Shown here: one piece after another, positions 11,201 to 19,789 of the stretch
Layout of the letters: each line of letters begins with the position of its first letter
Position numbering within the stretch: position 1 is the first letter of the stretch
Assembly (NCBI GenBank): GCA_948567375.1
Contig: OX419759.1
Location: 16,646,744-16,710,743, forward strand
DNA length: 64,000 nucleotides
Direction of reading: 5' to 3'
Source of the DNA: Lunularia cruciata
Taxonomy: Eukaryota > Streptophyta > Marchantiopsida > Lunulariales > Lunulariaceae
Notes under the pieces: generated by a model
Told to the model about the DNA's origin: nothing
What the model saw: only the letters and a program-made list of their open reading frames with translations
Database searches by the model: none
Made by a program: the position numbers and the translations under genes

Positions 11201-13047
11201 GGGGTATCTGAATGTGAAGTGTTGGTGGTGTTAGTCACAGGAACAGTGATTCTATGGTTTGATGGCCCAATCCTCAAGTACCCTTTGTGCCATCGATCAG
11301 TTGTGCGTGCTGCTCTCAACCATGGCCTCCCAAGAAGTAAGTCATAGCTTGAATCCTTCAAGACTTGGAAAGTCATGAGATTTTGAACTCCCATAACTGA
11401 AACTACCACCTTATCCATCACCCCTACTGGTCGAACTTGTTGCTTGTTTGCCATGCTCACCACAAATGTTGAAGGTCTTGAGGGTATCATACCCAACTTC
11501 TTCATCAACCTTTCTGACATGGCATTCACTGCTGATCCTCCATCAACCAATGCATCCTTGATGTTGTGACCATTCACTCTCACATCAATCTTGGAGGCAT
11601 ATTCACAAGCCTCCCATGGTGCTGGCTTGGCATCCACCACCCCCATTGATACTGGAACTTTTGCCTTCTTCTTCTTTTTGCTCCTTGTAGAACTCAAACC
11701 ACCTCTAAGCTCCTTTCTCAAGGTAGGGTTCAAAGCAATTAATTGGCCCACTGTGATGTTAGCCTTGTGACTACCAACATCCTCCAACACATTGTAGTTC
11801 CATTGTTGCTTTGAGATCAAGAAGTCCTCCATCCCCAACTTCTTCCTTGGAGTCTTTGTTGTTGATGGTGTTGAGGTGCGAGTGCTCCTAGTAGACATAG
11901 GAGTATCCTTGCTTGAAGTAAATCCTTGAGAAGAGTGAACATCCTCTGCAAAACGAGCTCTCTTCTTCTCTTGTGCCAAAAGCTCCAAATTAAGACCCTT
12001 GGAGTTTGAGCACTCTCCCTTCTCATACTTGCTCTCAACCACATCTATGGATGCTATCCCCTTACCTTTGTTGGGATTAGGAGCCACTTGGGTTTCACTA
12101 CCTCCCTCTTTCCCTCTATTGGCTCCCTCATAACCCCTTCCTCCATGGTAAGTGGAATTTGGGCAATTCCTTTGGATATGGCCTCTTCCTCCACAACCAA
12201 AACAATTTCTATCATTGAAATTGTTGGCTGGTTGGCCTCCTCTATATGGATAGTTTCCATAACTCCTAGGTCCTCTCCCTACATTCTGATCCACCTCTCT
12301 CTTCTCCCATAGTTGCACCACATTGATCTTGAGATCCGCAAGTTGTTCTGTGATGGTTTGGAGTGGATCTTTTGGTGGAGGTGCAAGAATTGGAGCAACT
12401 ACTACTTGTGGTGCAACCCTTGTCACCAAAGTATCAGAAGTTCCACCATACTTGTAGCCTTGAGGAGGATGCACAACCTCCTTCACCACCAAATCACTCT
12501 CATCCCCTTCCAAACTCTCCTCCATACGAATTGCGATCTTGATAGCTTCAACCTTGGAAGAAGGTTTCTCATATCTCACCTTGCTTCTAATTTGTGGTCT
12601 CAATCCTCCCACAAAATTCTTGGTGAGCATGGCCCCTATGCCAATCATTGTAGTCTCCACATCATCCCCACCCTTCCTCAACACTATGCGAAATCTGGAC
12701 TCCAACTTTTCCACTCTTTCCACATAGACCCTCACTTTCTCTCCATCTCCTTGCTTGAGAAATGTAACCTCACTCATCAATCTCTCATAACTCTCATCAG
12801 GAAGAAAGTTCTCAATGAGTGCTGAAGTCAAAGTCTCCCAAGACTCCTCTTCCCCCTCTCTCCTCTCTCTCTTTTGGTATTCTGACTCATACCATGTAAG
12901 TGCTGCATCCTCAAAGAAATCTGGTAATAATGAGGCCCACTCATTCTTCCTCCTCTCATTGTTTCCTATGCAAGCTCTCTTGAAGTCTCTCACAAAGGCC
13001 TCCACATCTTCTCCATCCTTGCCAAAGAAAACCGGAAGTTTCCCCAT
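8221..13047 (-). CDS. Intact gag-pol polyprotein of a Ty3/gypsy retrotransposon
   Basis: One frame of 1608 residues starting MGKLPVFFGKDGEDVEAFV. Gag core covers about residues 5-180 (ALTWYESEYQKR), with a CX2CX4HX4C knuckle at 282-295. The protease site is VDGGSAVNA at 501, where D-G-G replaces the usual D-S/T-G, a form also seen in other plant gypsy elements. An acidic serine-rich linker lies near 610-655. Reverse transcriptase covers about 740-930 with VCVDYKKLNA and FIDDFCVYG (DD at 893-894). RNase H is about 1035-1150 (ILYTDASNVAIG, TDHKALKYI). Integrase has an HHCC finger at 1252-1294 and a DD35E triad D1322, D1382, E1418. The C-terminus ends near INHDKLKMYHRR without a chromodomain. 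No stop or frame shift is visible, so the protein may be functional. Gag and pol share one frame, as in many plant gypsy elements. Confidence 0.96.
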   Translation of the reverse strand: MGKLPVFFGKDGEDVEAFVRDFKRACIGNNERRKNEWASLLPDFFEDAALTWYESEYQKRERREGEEESWETLTSALIENFLPDESYERLMSEVTFLKQGDGEKVRVYVERVEKLESRFRIVLRKGGDDVETTMIGIGAMLTKNFVGGLRPQIRSKVRYEKPSSKVEAIKIAIRMEESLEGDESDLVVKEVVHPPQGYKYGGTSDTLVTRVAPQVVVAPILAPPPKDPLQTITEQLADLKINVVQLWEKREVDQNVGRGPRSYGNYPYRGGQPANNFNDRNCFGCGGRGHIQRNCPNSTYHGGRGYEGANRGKEGGSETQVAPNPNKGKGIASIDVVESKYEKGECSNSKGLNLELLAQEKKRARFAEDVHSSQGFTSSKDTPMSTRSTRTSTPSTTKTPRKKLGMEDFLISKQQWNYNVLEDVGSHKANITVGQLIALNPTLRKELRGGLSSTRSKKKKKAKVPVSMGVVDAKPAPWEACEYASKIDVRVNGHNIKDALVDGGSAVNAMSERLMKKLGMIPSRPSTFVVSMANKQQVRPVGVMDKVVVSVMGVQNLMTFQVLKDSSYDLLLGRPWLRAARTTDRWHKGYLRIGPSNHRITVPVTNTTNTSHSDTPSSNYWESDSEEGASGVDTSMEEETSTEEDESESDSDVYPLCAMDFAPKPEVLKDPDKSPLTLEEVERRLSTLKYGPNVTKEEKVRFEEIFRKFIHVFAFSYKDLKEVILEEHKIEVESHARPIRQKQRRISPPISLVVKEEIDKLKEAGFIFEVENSEWVSPIVIVKKKNGKLRVCVDYKKLNAVTKKDYYPLPFIDEILEEVAGHERYSFGDGYSGYNQIKIAPEHQQLTTFTTPWGTFAFKVMPFGLCNAPATFQRFMNKVFEPFIGKFVRDFIDDFCVYGSKEEHFEHLIKVLQRLDEANASLNPEKCIFGCEEGLLLGHIISKDGIAVDLEKVRKISDLPFPSSLTKLRQFLGMVGYYRRFIFSFSNKAYALTIYMKKGVDYMVILEDKEALKAFEELKQSLVVAPILAKPDWSKPFILYTDASNVAIGCTLSQLDQDGHDHPIAYASRQMVSAEKNYSVTEREGLAVIFGLKKFRHYLIGGKATIVTDHKALKYIFNKPNVEGRLARWMILLSEYDYTIEDRPGKKHANADLLSRAYDHDGDEPVDDSFPDEELMTISVTQEIPMEYKEIVDFVTRGNYPEGMHARERKALAARSRPYTMVEDILFHQGADGLLRRAVGKEESILLIKEFHEGLVCGGHFAGKVTAFKILDAGYHWRGIFKDCLDYCKTCHVCQAFARKSTSTPPLRSIPLLGPFEKWGIDFVGPLNRTPRNNRYIVVVTDYLTKWVEARPLRDKNEDEVGRFLYERIITRFGCPLELVSDRGGEFTGSITTAMLRHFSITHRVTTSYKPNSNGLAERTNQTLCMMLAKDAEMEGAKHHWDKRIHAVLWEYRTTMKTSTGYSPFQLVYGIESTLPIHFDLPTFQSIHRRLKKAQGSDAGKSRKDQLMELEEARAVAMVRVEQAQRKQKESYDKRQGKKKVEPFKEGDWVMLFDSIRFKRVQKKFLPKYFGPFIVEKVWGNYTYDLKELGGRHFDRINHDKLKMYHRR

Positions 13048-13282
13048 CTTAACCCCTCACTATCTTTCTTTTCTCTTAATTTTTTTTTTCTCTTTTTTTT
13101 TCTCTCACTCTATTACTAATAGAGTATATACATGACTAACACCATCTGAGAATAATCCACTCTAGGGAACACAAAAGGTTCAGGTTGCTCCAAGATTTCT
13201 ATAGCAACATCAAATCCTAGAGTGCATATTAATCTAACTCTCATGGATAGTTTATCCATAAGTTGAAAGATTATCTCCATCA

Positions 13283-13780
13283 CTAATCTTGAGAACTAGC
13301 TGATGAAGGTGGTAGTATTTCTGTAGCTGTACTAAGACTCTCTCCAAGATCCTTCACCAAAGTTTCCAAAAGTGCTTTTACTCCACTACACTCATGTCCT
13401 TTTGGAAGTCCTTCAACTCCACAAACCTCACACAACTCCTTGGTCTTAGATCTTCTCCCTCCCAATCTTGGTGAAGAAGGTCCAACATGCAAACCCAAGT
13501 CAAGTAAGCCTCTCCTTTCCCTCAATCTCTTGCTCTCAAAGGTTAATGGACATGAACTTGCCTTATGTCCCTTCTCTCCACATAGAAAGCACTTAGACTC
13601 ACTCTTTCCTCCAAGTGGTGTAGGTTTTTGGATCCTCTCAACACTCTCTTCAAATTCTATTGTAAACTCTCTTTTCCTCAAATCCACCCCTACAATCACC
13701 TCAAACCCTTTGGGAACCTTGCATAATCTCAATTTCCACTCTTGATGACCCTCCATGTTCCCAAAGATGAATCTAAACAC
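13283..13780 (-). CDS. Extra leader ORF with two zinc-knuckle-like motifs, upstream of gag-pol
   Basis: A 165-residue frame on the same strand as gag-pol, ending 235 bp before it. It holds a perfect CX2CX4HX4C knuckle at residues 64-77 (CFLCGEKGHKASSC). A second Cys/His cluster lies at 117-131 (CEVCGVEGLPKGHEC) and a basic stretch between them (around 84-113). The N-terminal part (WKLRLCKVPKGFEVIVG) resembles linkers seen before knuckles in plant retroelement nucleic-acid-binding proteins. Standard gypsy elements carry one knuckle, inside gag. A role in binding RNA or DNA is inferred from the motif only. It could also be the 3' exon of a spliced leader protein, since no clear promoter-proximal start is seen. 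Confidence 0.6.
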   Translation of the reverse strand: MFRFIFGNMEGHQEWKLRLCKVPKGFEVIVGVDLRKREFTIEFEESVERIQKPTPLGGKSESKCFLCGEKGHKASSCPLTFESKRLRERRGLLDLGLHVGPSSPRLGGRRSKTKELCEVCGVEGLPKGHECSGVKALLETLVKDLGESLSTATEILPPSSASSQD

Positions 13781-14595
13781 TCAAACATGCTTTTTGTTGA
13801 TCTCAAACTTCTCATGCATGAGATCTCCACTCTGCAGAATTGACCCTTCCTCACAATGTCACTCAAATCTCCCAACAAATATGTCACAGTCCTCTGAAAT
13901 TTTCCACACTTGATCACAACTCTAGGGCGTCCCTCCCTGCAAAATTTTAGATCTTTTCATCGAGCCATTTGGCCTAGACACCTTTCTATTCAGCACCCAT
14001 ATTTCAGATTTGGTCTGAAAACCACCCCCCTCACTTCAAAAACTCATAACGCACTGCGCAAAAATGATCTCTCTCTAATTTTTGTGGCACCAGGTAGGAT
14101 ACAATGCACTGAATTTTCTTGGAAATTTTCAGGACAATTCACTAAAAATTGAAGAAATGGCAGACTCTGTACAATTTTCCAGAGAGCATGCAGTTGCGGG
14201 AGCACTTTACCCTATCAACTTTCAAAAATTCTAGCCCAGTGCGCATAGAAGCTCTGTCAATAATTTCAAGTGTGCTAACTGAAAGATAACCCAAGCTATC
14301 ATGTGTAGAAATCTCAAGTCCAGATCTCAAACTTGAGATTTTGCCCAAAATCACCTTAATCCCCAAAATCTGCAATCCACCTCACACAATCTCTCCAATT
14401 CCTCTCATGTGTACAAGATGTACAAAATCACCTCAAAGACATCATAATGAACTACAGGGTATACAAATGGATCTTGGTTCTCTAACATAAGTTCAGCCCT
14501 CTCCTCTCCTAATGTTCTCTCCAAGTGAGCTCTCATAGCCTCCTTCTGCCTAATGTAGAATTGGACGCGGAACATTATCTTGCCTTCTAGAGAGG
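13781..14595 (-). other. Leader of the young gypsy element between primer site and first ORF
   Basis: About 815 bp between the primer site and the extra ORF. It contains one small sense-strand frame (14405-14638, running back over the primer site into the LTR) that reads charged and non-repetitive, for example MRAHLERTLGEERAELMLEN. I do not recognise it. The rest shows no motif and may be untranslated leader with packaging signals. Confidence 0.45.
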
Positions 14596-14612
14596 TCCCG
14601 GCAACGGAACCA
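14596..14612 (-). other. Primer binding site of the young gypsy element
   Basis: On the minus strand TGGTTCCGTTGCCGGGA follows the 5' LTR after four bases (TTTT). It resembles the tRNA-Asp-type primer site TGGCGCCGTTGCCGGGG common in plant gypsy elements, with changes near the tRNA acceptor end. It differs from the Met-type sites of the other elements here. Confidence 0.7.
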
Positions 14613-14616
14613 AAAA

Positions 14617-15295
14617 TGTGAGCCGGCCTGTCTCTCACTCAGGATGAACCTCTGATGGCTATTATGGTAGCGCACCATGGACTAAGAAGGCAAGGAACCC
14701 CAACTCCATCATACTCCTCCAAAGCTAACACTCCAAGACTCAAGACATTGCTCACTAGAGAACTCAATGAGAGAGAGATAGTTGCAAATGAAAGGATGAT
14801 GAGTACCTCCTCACTCCTTGTTTATATACTTGTGAAATAGTTACGTACCAAAGTTACTAATTACCGTAGTAACTCAAGTTACTAGACTAAAAGTCAAGTA
14901 AAGTCAAAAAGTAGAAAGGAATATCCATTCACATGGGCATATTCCCCTTATCTTGACCCAACCACTAAAGCAAGGATTCCTTCACATGGGCTATCCTTGG
15001 ACTAAAGAAGAATCCAAAACAAAAAGGCTTGCGGGCCCAAGAGTTCTCAACTCTTTCCCCAAAGCCAAACACCTAGGAATAATACCAAGTCAACACACTA
15101 AAATCCAAAATAGTGGTGCTCATCTTTTCTACTTCCTCTAAAGTAAGGTCCCATCTATCTTAGCTATGACTAACTTTAGCTAACCATGACTAATATAGAA
15201 CCATCCTTTATCTCTATATAAATAATATCTCTTAAGTACTTGTAATACCAAGCTAAATATCACAATACCACACACATGCACAAATGGGTGTTACA
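14617..15295 (-). repeat. 5' LTR of the young gypsy element (679 bp)
   Basis: It starts on the minus strand at 15295 with TGTAACACCC and ends at 14617 with GGCTCACA. It has the same length as the copy at 7494-8172, with four substitutions and no indels. As the 5' LTR it would contain the promoter; a TATA-like TTATATAGAG lies near 15213-15225. Confidence 0.95.
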
Positions 15296-15960
15296 GCTCA
15301 CATCCGTAGGCCGAGGAATAGGCATAATAACTTCCACCTTAGTCTATTGAACACCAAGTCCTCTAAAGTAGATAGTGTGACCCAAATACTCAACTTGCTT
15401 GTGGAAGAATCTACACTTCCCAAGATGTAATTTGAGTCCTTGAGATCTTAACCTCTCAAACACCTCCAACAAATGTCTCTCATGCTCTCCACCATAATGT
15501 TATAAACCAAAATGTCATCAATATAGCACCGAGCAAAACCTAATCTAGCTAGGATCCTATCCATGACCCTTTTGAACTTGGCAGGAGCCTTGTTTAACCC
15601 AACTGGTAAGAATCTCCATTGATATAACACATCTTCATTGTGAGGATCAATAGCCCAAAATGTTATCTTGGACTTATCCTCCTCCTTGATTGGCAATTGA
15701 TGATATCCTACTCAAAGATCCAAAGTGTTGAAGACCTTTGCATGCCTAATTGCATCAAAGATCTCCTCTTGTGTAGGCATGGCATACAGATCAGCCCTAG
15801 TTTGTCGGTTGATAGGATGGTAATCTCCACACATCTGCCTATTTGTATAGTTTCCATGCATACCCTTCTTGACTGGCATCACTATAGTTGATGCACACAC
15901 TCCATATGAAAATCTCCACCAAACTAGCCTCAAAAAGGTCTCTACTTTGGCTCTGAATCA
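15296..15960 (-). pseudogene. Reverse transcriptase (5' part) of the methyltransferase-bearing gypsy element
   Basis: On the minus strand the fingers and palm read QMCGDYHPINRQTRADLYAMP, then FNTLDL, then ITFWAIDP, LPVGLNKAPAKFKRVMD and RCYIDDILVY. The catalytic Y-I-D-D core is readable despite frame shifts. The connection CRFFHKQVEYLGHTI and IMPIPRPTDVS follows and stops at the LTR of the nested element. The protein resumes at 7493. It lies directly downstream of the methyltransferase domain in transcription order. Confidence 0.88.
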
Positions 15961-16497
15961 ATGCTCTCTCCATGTCATTATATTGATAAGGATGTCAAAA
16001 ACTGGTATATCGCTAGTTAGCTCAATTTAAATACCATGTCCTTTCAAAGCACCCAAATCCTTCATATTTAAGGAAAAATAACATGTGTAGCTCCTCAAGA
16101 ACCTCCAAACTCTACATCTTTCCTCTTGTGTAAGCTTGGGTCCCAAATTTGGCTCCCAAGTATCCTCTATAACTATCATAGGAGTGGAAGATGTACTAAT
16201 TGGTTGCTACACTAGGCCTTTAAGAGCAGTAGTGTCATGCCCCCAAGCACTAGAGGTCCCAACCTCAATGTGAAAAACTCCCTTTACTCTAGTTGTGAGC
16301 TCCGTACATCCTCTAGTTGCATCCCAAGTAGACCAAGGGTGTAATCCAAGTAGACCACTCTCCCTAGTATCCATTGGTTGTGTCCCAAGAATACCTTGTC
16401 CACTTGGTTGATCATCCTTAGCATGTGCCTGAATCATCTTGATAGGCATAGAGCTTAGCCTACCAAACACATAGATCAGCCTACCAAACACATCTTA
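15961..16497 (-). other. Linker between methyltransferase and reverse transcriptase
   Basis: About 540 bp on the minus strand that should encode the start of the reverse transcriptase region and a linker. It is rich in stops (only short frames such as 16207-16491 survive). I recognise only weak, proteolytic-linker-like sequence and no further domain. Confidence 0.4.
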
Positions 16498-17465
16498 TGT
16501 TGCTCTGCCAAGCCAAGGCTCACAATCTAGGTCAAACAGTTCAGGTCCATAGCCTGACCTAACACCTAATGCATGGATACCTTTGCCACTCCTAGAATAG
16601 CAGTAATACCAATGCAAAAGCCCATCGCACGCTCTCTCTCTCATTGGCATTAGGCTCCACCAACTGTTGTAATTGTGAATCCCAAACCAGTCCAAGACCT
16701 CCTTCTCAAAAACCATGGGAGCTTGGGAAACTCATAAGTGTGGGAAAAGCAACTCATGGCTATCCAACTAGGTTTACCATTACCATAGGTGACTTATCAG
16801 TCACTACTACCATCTAAGATTGATGCCGAACATCCAAGGTGTCATAAAAAATGATGTGATCTAGTCGTAGAATCCTATTATAAGTGCGCTATAGAACTTC
16901 TCTAAGTAAGAGGTTTGTCCACCAAAGACAAAGATGATGAGCCCGTGATCCCACTCTGGCTAAATCCAACAACACAGTAGTCCCATCCAAGAATGGACTT
17001 GATGAGTACACTCTACCACTCGAGGTGCAAGAATCACCCATCAAAGGGACGTTCTCCAAAATGTAAGTTGGAGAAACAGACTCATGAATATGGAGATGGT
17101 GTAGTATCAATAACATCTCCCAAAACATACTAGAACGGTGCTCTTGAAGACCCAAACCTTGGCTAGCACGTGTATGTCCTTGACATGGCCATACAAAAAT
17201 CACCAAATGAATGGAACCATGTCTTTTCAAATCATGCACTCCTAGCAAGGAAATGTCTACTGGTAAGGTCTTCTGGTAACCCCTGATTGTTGACATCAAT
17301 AATAACTCAAGATACCGTAGGCCAAGTGTGCCACATAATGTAGAGAGAATCACATAGAAATATCATCTCTCTCCACATACAAGTATCTCTATACTTGGAT
17401 ACCCGTCTATAGTACCGCAGCTAGTCTAGTACTAATCCCACCAAACAACTCCAATAGACCCCATA
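16498..17465 (-). pseudogene. Cytosine-C5 DNA methyltransferase domain inside a gypsy pol region (decayed)
   Basis: C5 methyltransferases transfer a methyl group from S-adenosylmethionine to cytosine in DNA. On the minus strand the canonical motifs occur in order. Motif I LLELFGGISTRLAAVL (17412-17460) binds the cofactor. Motif II region is RYLYVERD. Motif IV VWPCQGHTRAS (17165-17200) holds the catalytic Pro-Cys, codons near 17180-17188. Motif VI YILENVP holds ENV at 17048-17056. Motif VIII-like GSRAHHL is near 16930-16955. EPNANERE (16630-16660) follows, then a motif X-like LGQAMDLNCLT (16523-16567). Stops (such as 17407-17409) and at least two frame changes show it is dead. It lies between the element's protease and reverse transcriptase on the same strand, so it is an element domain and not a host gene. 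The short length, about 320 residues, suggests a bare catalytic domain without chromatin-reader domains. Confidence 0.85.
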
Positions 17466-17856
17466 CTGGATACTACCAAGCAATGAGTATGGTATCTAGA
17501 GGTATCAAGGTAATCAACTCTGGAGGTTCATCCTCACATTGGTTGCCTAGTGGTACAAACGCTCCACTCCAAGCTTGTTGCACCAATTGATATGCATGTT
17601 GTTGCAATGCCTCCTCTAAACTCCACAAAGGAACATCCAAGGTGGATGGAACGATCCCACTCATACTTCAAATCCAAGTGATCTCCTTTGGTATTGGAGT
17701 ATCTTCTTCATGGGCATTCTCCTCCAATAAATCACCAGGCTAAGTAACAAAACCATTGAAAGTTGAAACAGATGTTACCATGGTCCCAGACTATAGTGAG
17801 CCAAGACTACCACTACTAAAGTGTACAAGTAGGCAACATATCCATCCCTCACCTAA
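17466..17856 (-). other. Linker between protease and methyltransferase
   Basis: On the minus strand the sequence reads through SMSGIVPSTLDVPLWSLEEA and LQQHAYQLVQQAWSGAF, an apparently helical linker, before the methyltransferase motif I. It is rich in stops. The solo LTR at 17857 separates it from the end of the protease. Confidence 0.45.
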
Positions 17857-18623
17857 TGTAATACCAATAGCTAGATAGATGATTTAGAGATGAAATTTGG
17901 TTTGGTAACATATGGAAGGATGTTTGTTATACATGATGGACTAAGTAGATAAGCTAGAGGTATCACCAAAAGAGTACTTCTACTAATAGGCTAAAAACCA
18001 AAACATGCTTGGAAACTTTAGAATCAATAGCTAGGCATATGATCTAGAGGTGAAACTTGGGGTGGTGACATCTAGAAGGATATTACATATGATTGAGAAC
18101 ATAGATCAAATAGAGGTATCACCAAAAGAACACTTCTACTAATAGGGTAGAAGCCAAAATAGGATTGAAAACTTCAAAGACAATTTTGGAGGCCTAAATG
18201 GATGAATTAGGCCTCAAAAATGTGAGATCCACCCCTTCCCTCAACAGAGGAGAGGCTGATCTTCTCTCTCCCCCCGATATTGTCTCACCAAGAGCTTTTT
18301 AATGGTACCTCACCTACGTGATTCTGAGATTCCTACAAGAAGATTCCCTAAAAGATTCCCTTTGGTCAAAGCCTGTTTGACCAACCAGATGGGACCAAGA
18401 CCGACATGTCACACATCCAATCAAGTAATCTAAGGGTGGAGCTTGCTGATAGGTCACCTATCCATGTATCTAATCCTCTGGTAGAGCTTCCTTGGAGGAG
18501 ATCCTCCTTGGCTATATAATAAAGAGAAGGTGCTCCTTTGAGGCATCACAGGATTGAATGTGAAATCTGTGTTTTCTCTCTTGTATCTCTCTTGAAGAGT
18601 TCTCTTGTCCTTGGAGTATTACC
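17857..18623 (+). repeat. Solo LTR of the chromovirus family, with 5-bp target duplication
   Basis: It starts TGTAATACC and ends GTATTACC, and is similar throughout to the LTRs at 1-529 and 5796-6512, including the doubled U3 block and the TATATAATAAAGAGAAGGTG stretch (18513-18532). CCTAA stands on both sides (17852-17856 and 18624-18628). No internal sequence is present, so recombination between the two LTRs of a complete insertion most likely removed it. It lies in the protease-methyltransferase part of the minus-strand element. Confidence 0.93.
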
Positions 18624-19080
18624 CCTAACTGCCAACCTGGTCTATAGGAGGTTGCCTCCTCCCAATAGTCAATATTGAAACCCATGGGATATGACCCCAA
18701 CTAACACATCATATGACTCAACTATTGTCGGAATGGCATAAGCTCTCATCACAAAGCTATCAGTTGGATGATCGGGCTGAATCGGAACAAGAATCTCTCC
18801 ACATGTGATGTACTATGTAGAACCACCACCTAAAGATGTATGGATCTGAAATGGACACCTCTCCACATTGGTCTTCCGTAACTCCAGATCAACAACTGTA
18901 GCCTTCCCCAACATAAGGGGCTACGCACTAGAGTCTAGTAAGACCCTCTATGGTGTATAGACCCTCCTTGATGGTCCCACTAAATTAAAAATCCCCCTCT
19001 GGTTATCCAATAGGATAACGTTAGGTGTAAACCGTGCTTGCTCAAAGGTCGGTCTAACTGGTAACTCTTCCAATCTAGCC
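18624..19080 (-). pseudogene. Retropepsin-like protease of the methyltransferase-bearing gypsy element
   Basis: On the minus strand the active-site region reads RVLLDSSA, a stop, then PLMLGKA; codons for D-S-S lie at 18927-18935 where D-S/T-G is expected. The flap/C-terminal side reads GSYPMGFNIDYWEEATSYRP and GWQL (18625-18698), where the solo LTR is inserted. The aspartate is kept but the glycine has become serine. It cleaves the polyprotein in functional relatives. Confidence 0.75.
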
Positions 19081-19789
19081 ATTACTACCTACCATAAACC
19101 ATTGGTCGCTATATACATCCCATGCTCCTCAGCCAAGTCAACTCCACTATCAACCACCTCTGATCTAGTAGTAGGAACCACATCATCCTTATTGTCACAA
19201 AGCGTGGCAACCAACCAAAACACTAGGGATGGGTCAACTCCCAAAATACACATGTCATTGGTTGAGAAAAATAGAAAGTGCATAATCCGTTGAGCCGCCT
19301 CTAACATCGTGCTAGACTTAGTCTATGTAATAGTAGGTGGTCGATTAGTATGTAGTCTGTCATGCACCCCATCACCACCTACTACACTTGCACTAGGACA
19401 TGTAGGAGCCATGGATGTCATCTGTAGTGCCTCAAAGAGTGTAAAATATTGGGAAGTCTAACCTGTCTACCATCTTCTCCTATCTATGGGTCCAACTCCA
19501 ATGATGCTCCTCTAGGCTCTAGAGCACATATTGCACTCCTAGTCACTATGGTAGATGTAGCCACTTTTGCTGCTCTACACATGACGTCTTAGATATCTTT
19601 ATCATCCGCATATGAAGTAGAAGCTCAACTCCCTAATCTGATCTCCTTTGAGCTATGGCCATGCTAGCCAATCTTTGCTGCAAATGCTCAATCCAAGTAG
19701 CCATGGTTGTATGAAAAGTAAGGGCAGGTACTACACCTCTACTAGGTGTGGATCCTTTACCACCTTGTCATACCACCTAGAGCTCCTCT
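19081..19789 (-). other. Gag-protease linker of the methyltransferase-bearing gypsy element
   Basis: Roughly 700 bp with many stops between the zinc knuckle and the protease. Short minus-strand frames (19089-19307) are open but carry no motif I recognise. Position alone suggests polyprotein linker. Confidence 0.4.

Larger units (their letters stand above)
7494..15295 (-). mobile_element. Young, nearly intact non-chromodomain Ty3/gypsy element
   Basis: A 7802-bp element on the minus strand with two 679-bp LTRs, a primer site, an extra leader ORF, one uninterrupted gag-pol frame of 1608 codons and a polypurine-like tract. The two LTRs differ at only four positions (0.6 percent), so insertion was recent relative to all neighbours. 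Flanks are ACTC and GCTC, a 4-base target duplication with one mismatch. Removing the element rejoins the reverse transcriptase words PIPRPTDVS and RVRAFLGLA of the host element. It has no chromodomain, so it belongs to a non-chromovirus gypsy branch; I cannot name the clade. Confidence 0.95.

Noticed and set aside
8161-13135. Plus-strand ORFs at 8161-8544, 10309-10731, 12313-12825 and others
   Set aside because: They run opposite the intact gag-pol frame and are shadows of its codon use; none has a motif.
16498-17465. Methyltransferase as an independent host gene or bacterial contamination
   Set aside because: It is flanked on both sides, on the same strand, by protease and reverse transcriptase of one element, and shares their level of decay.
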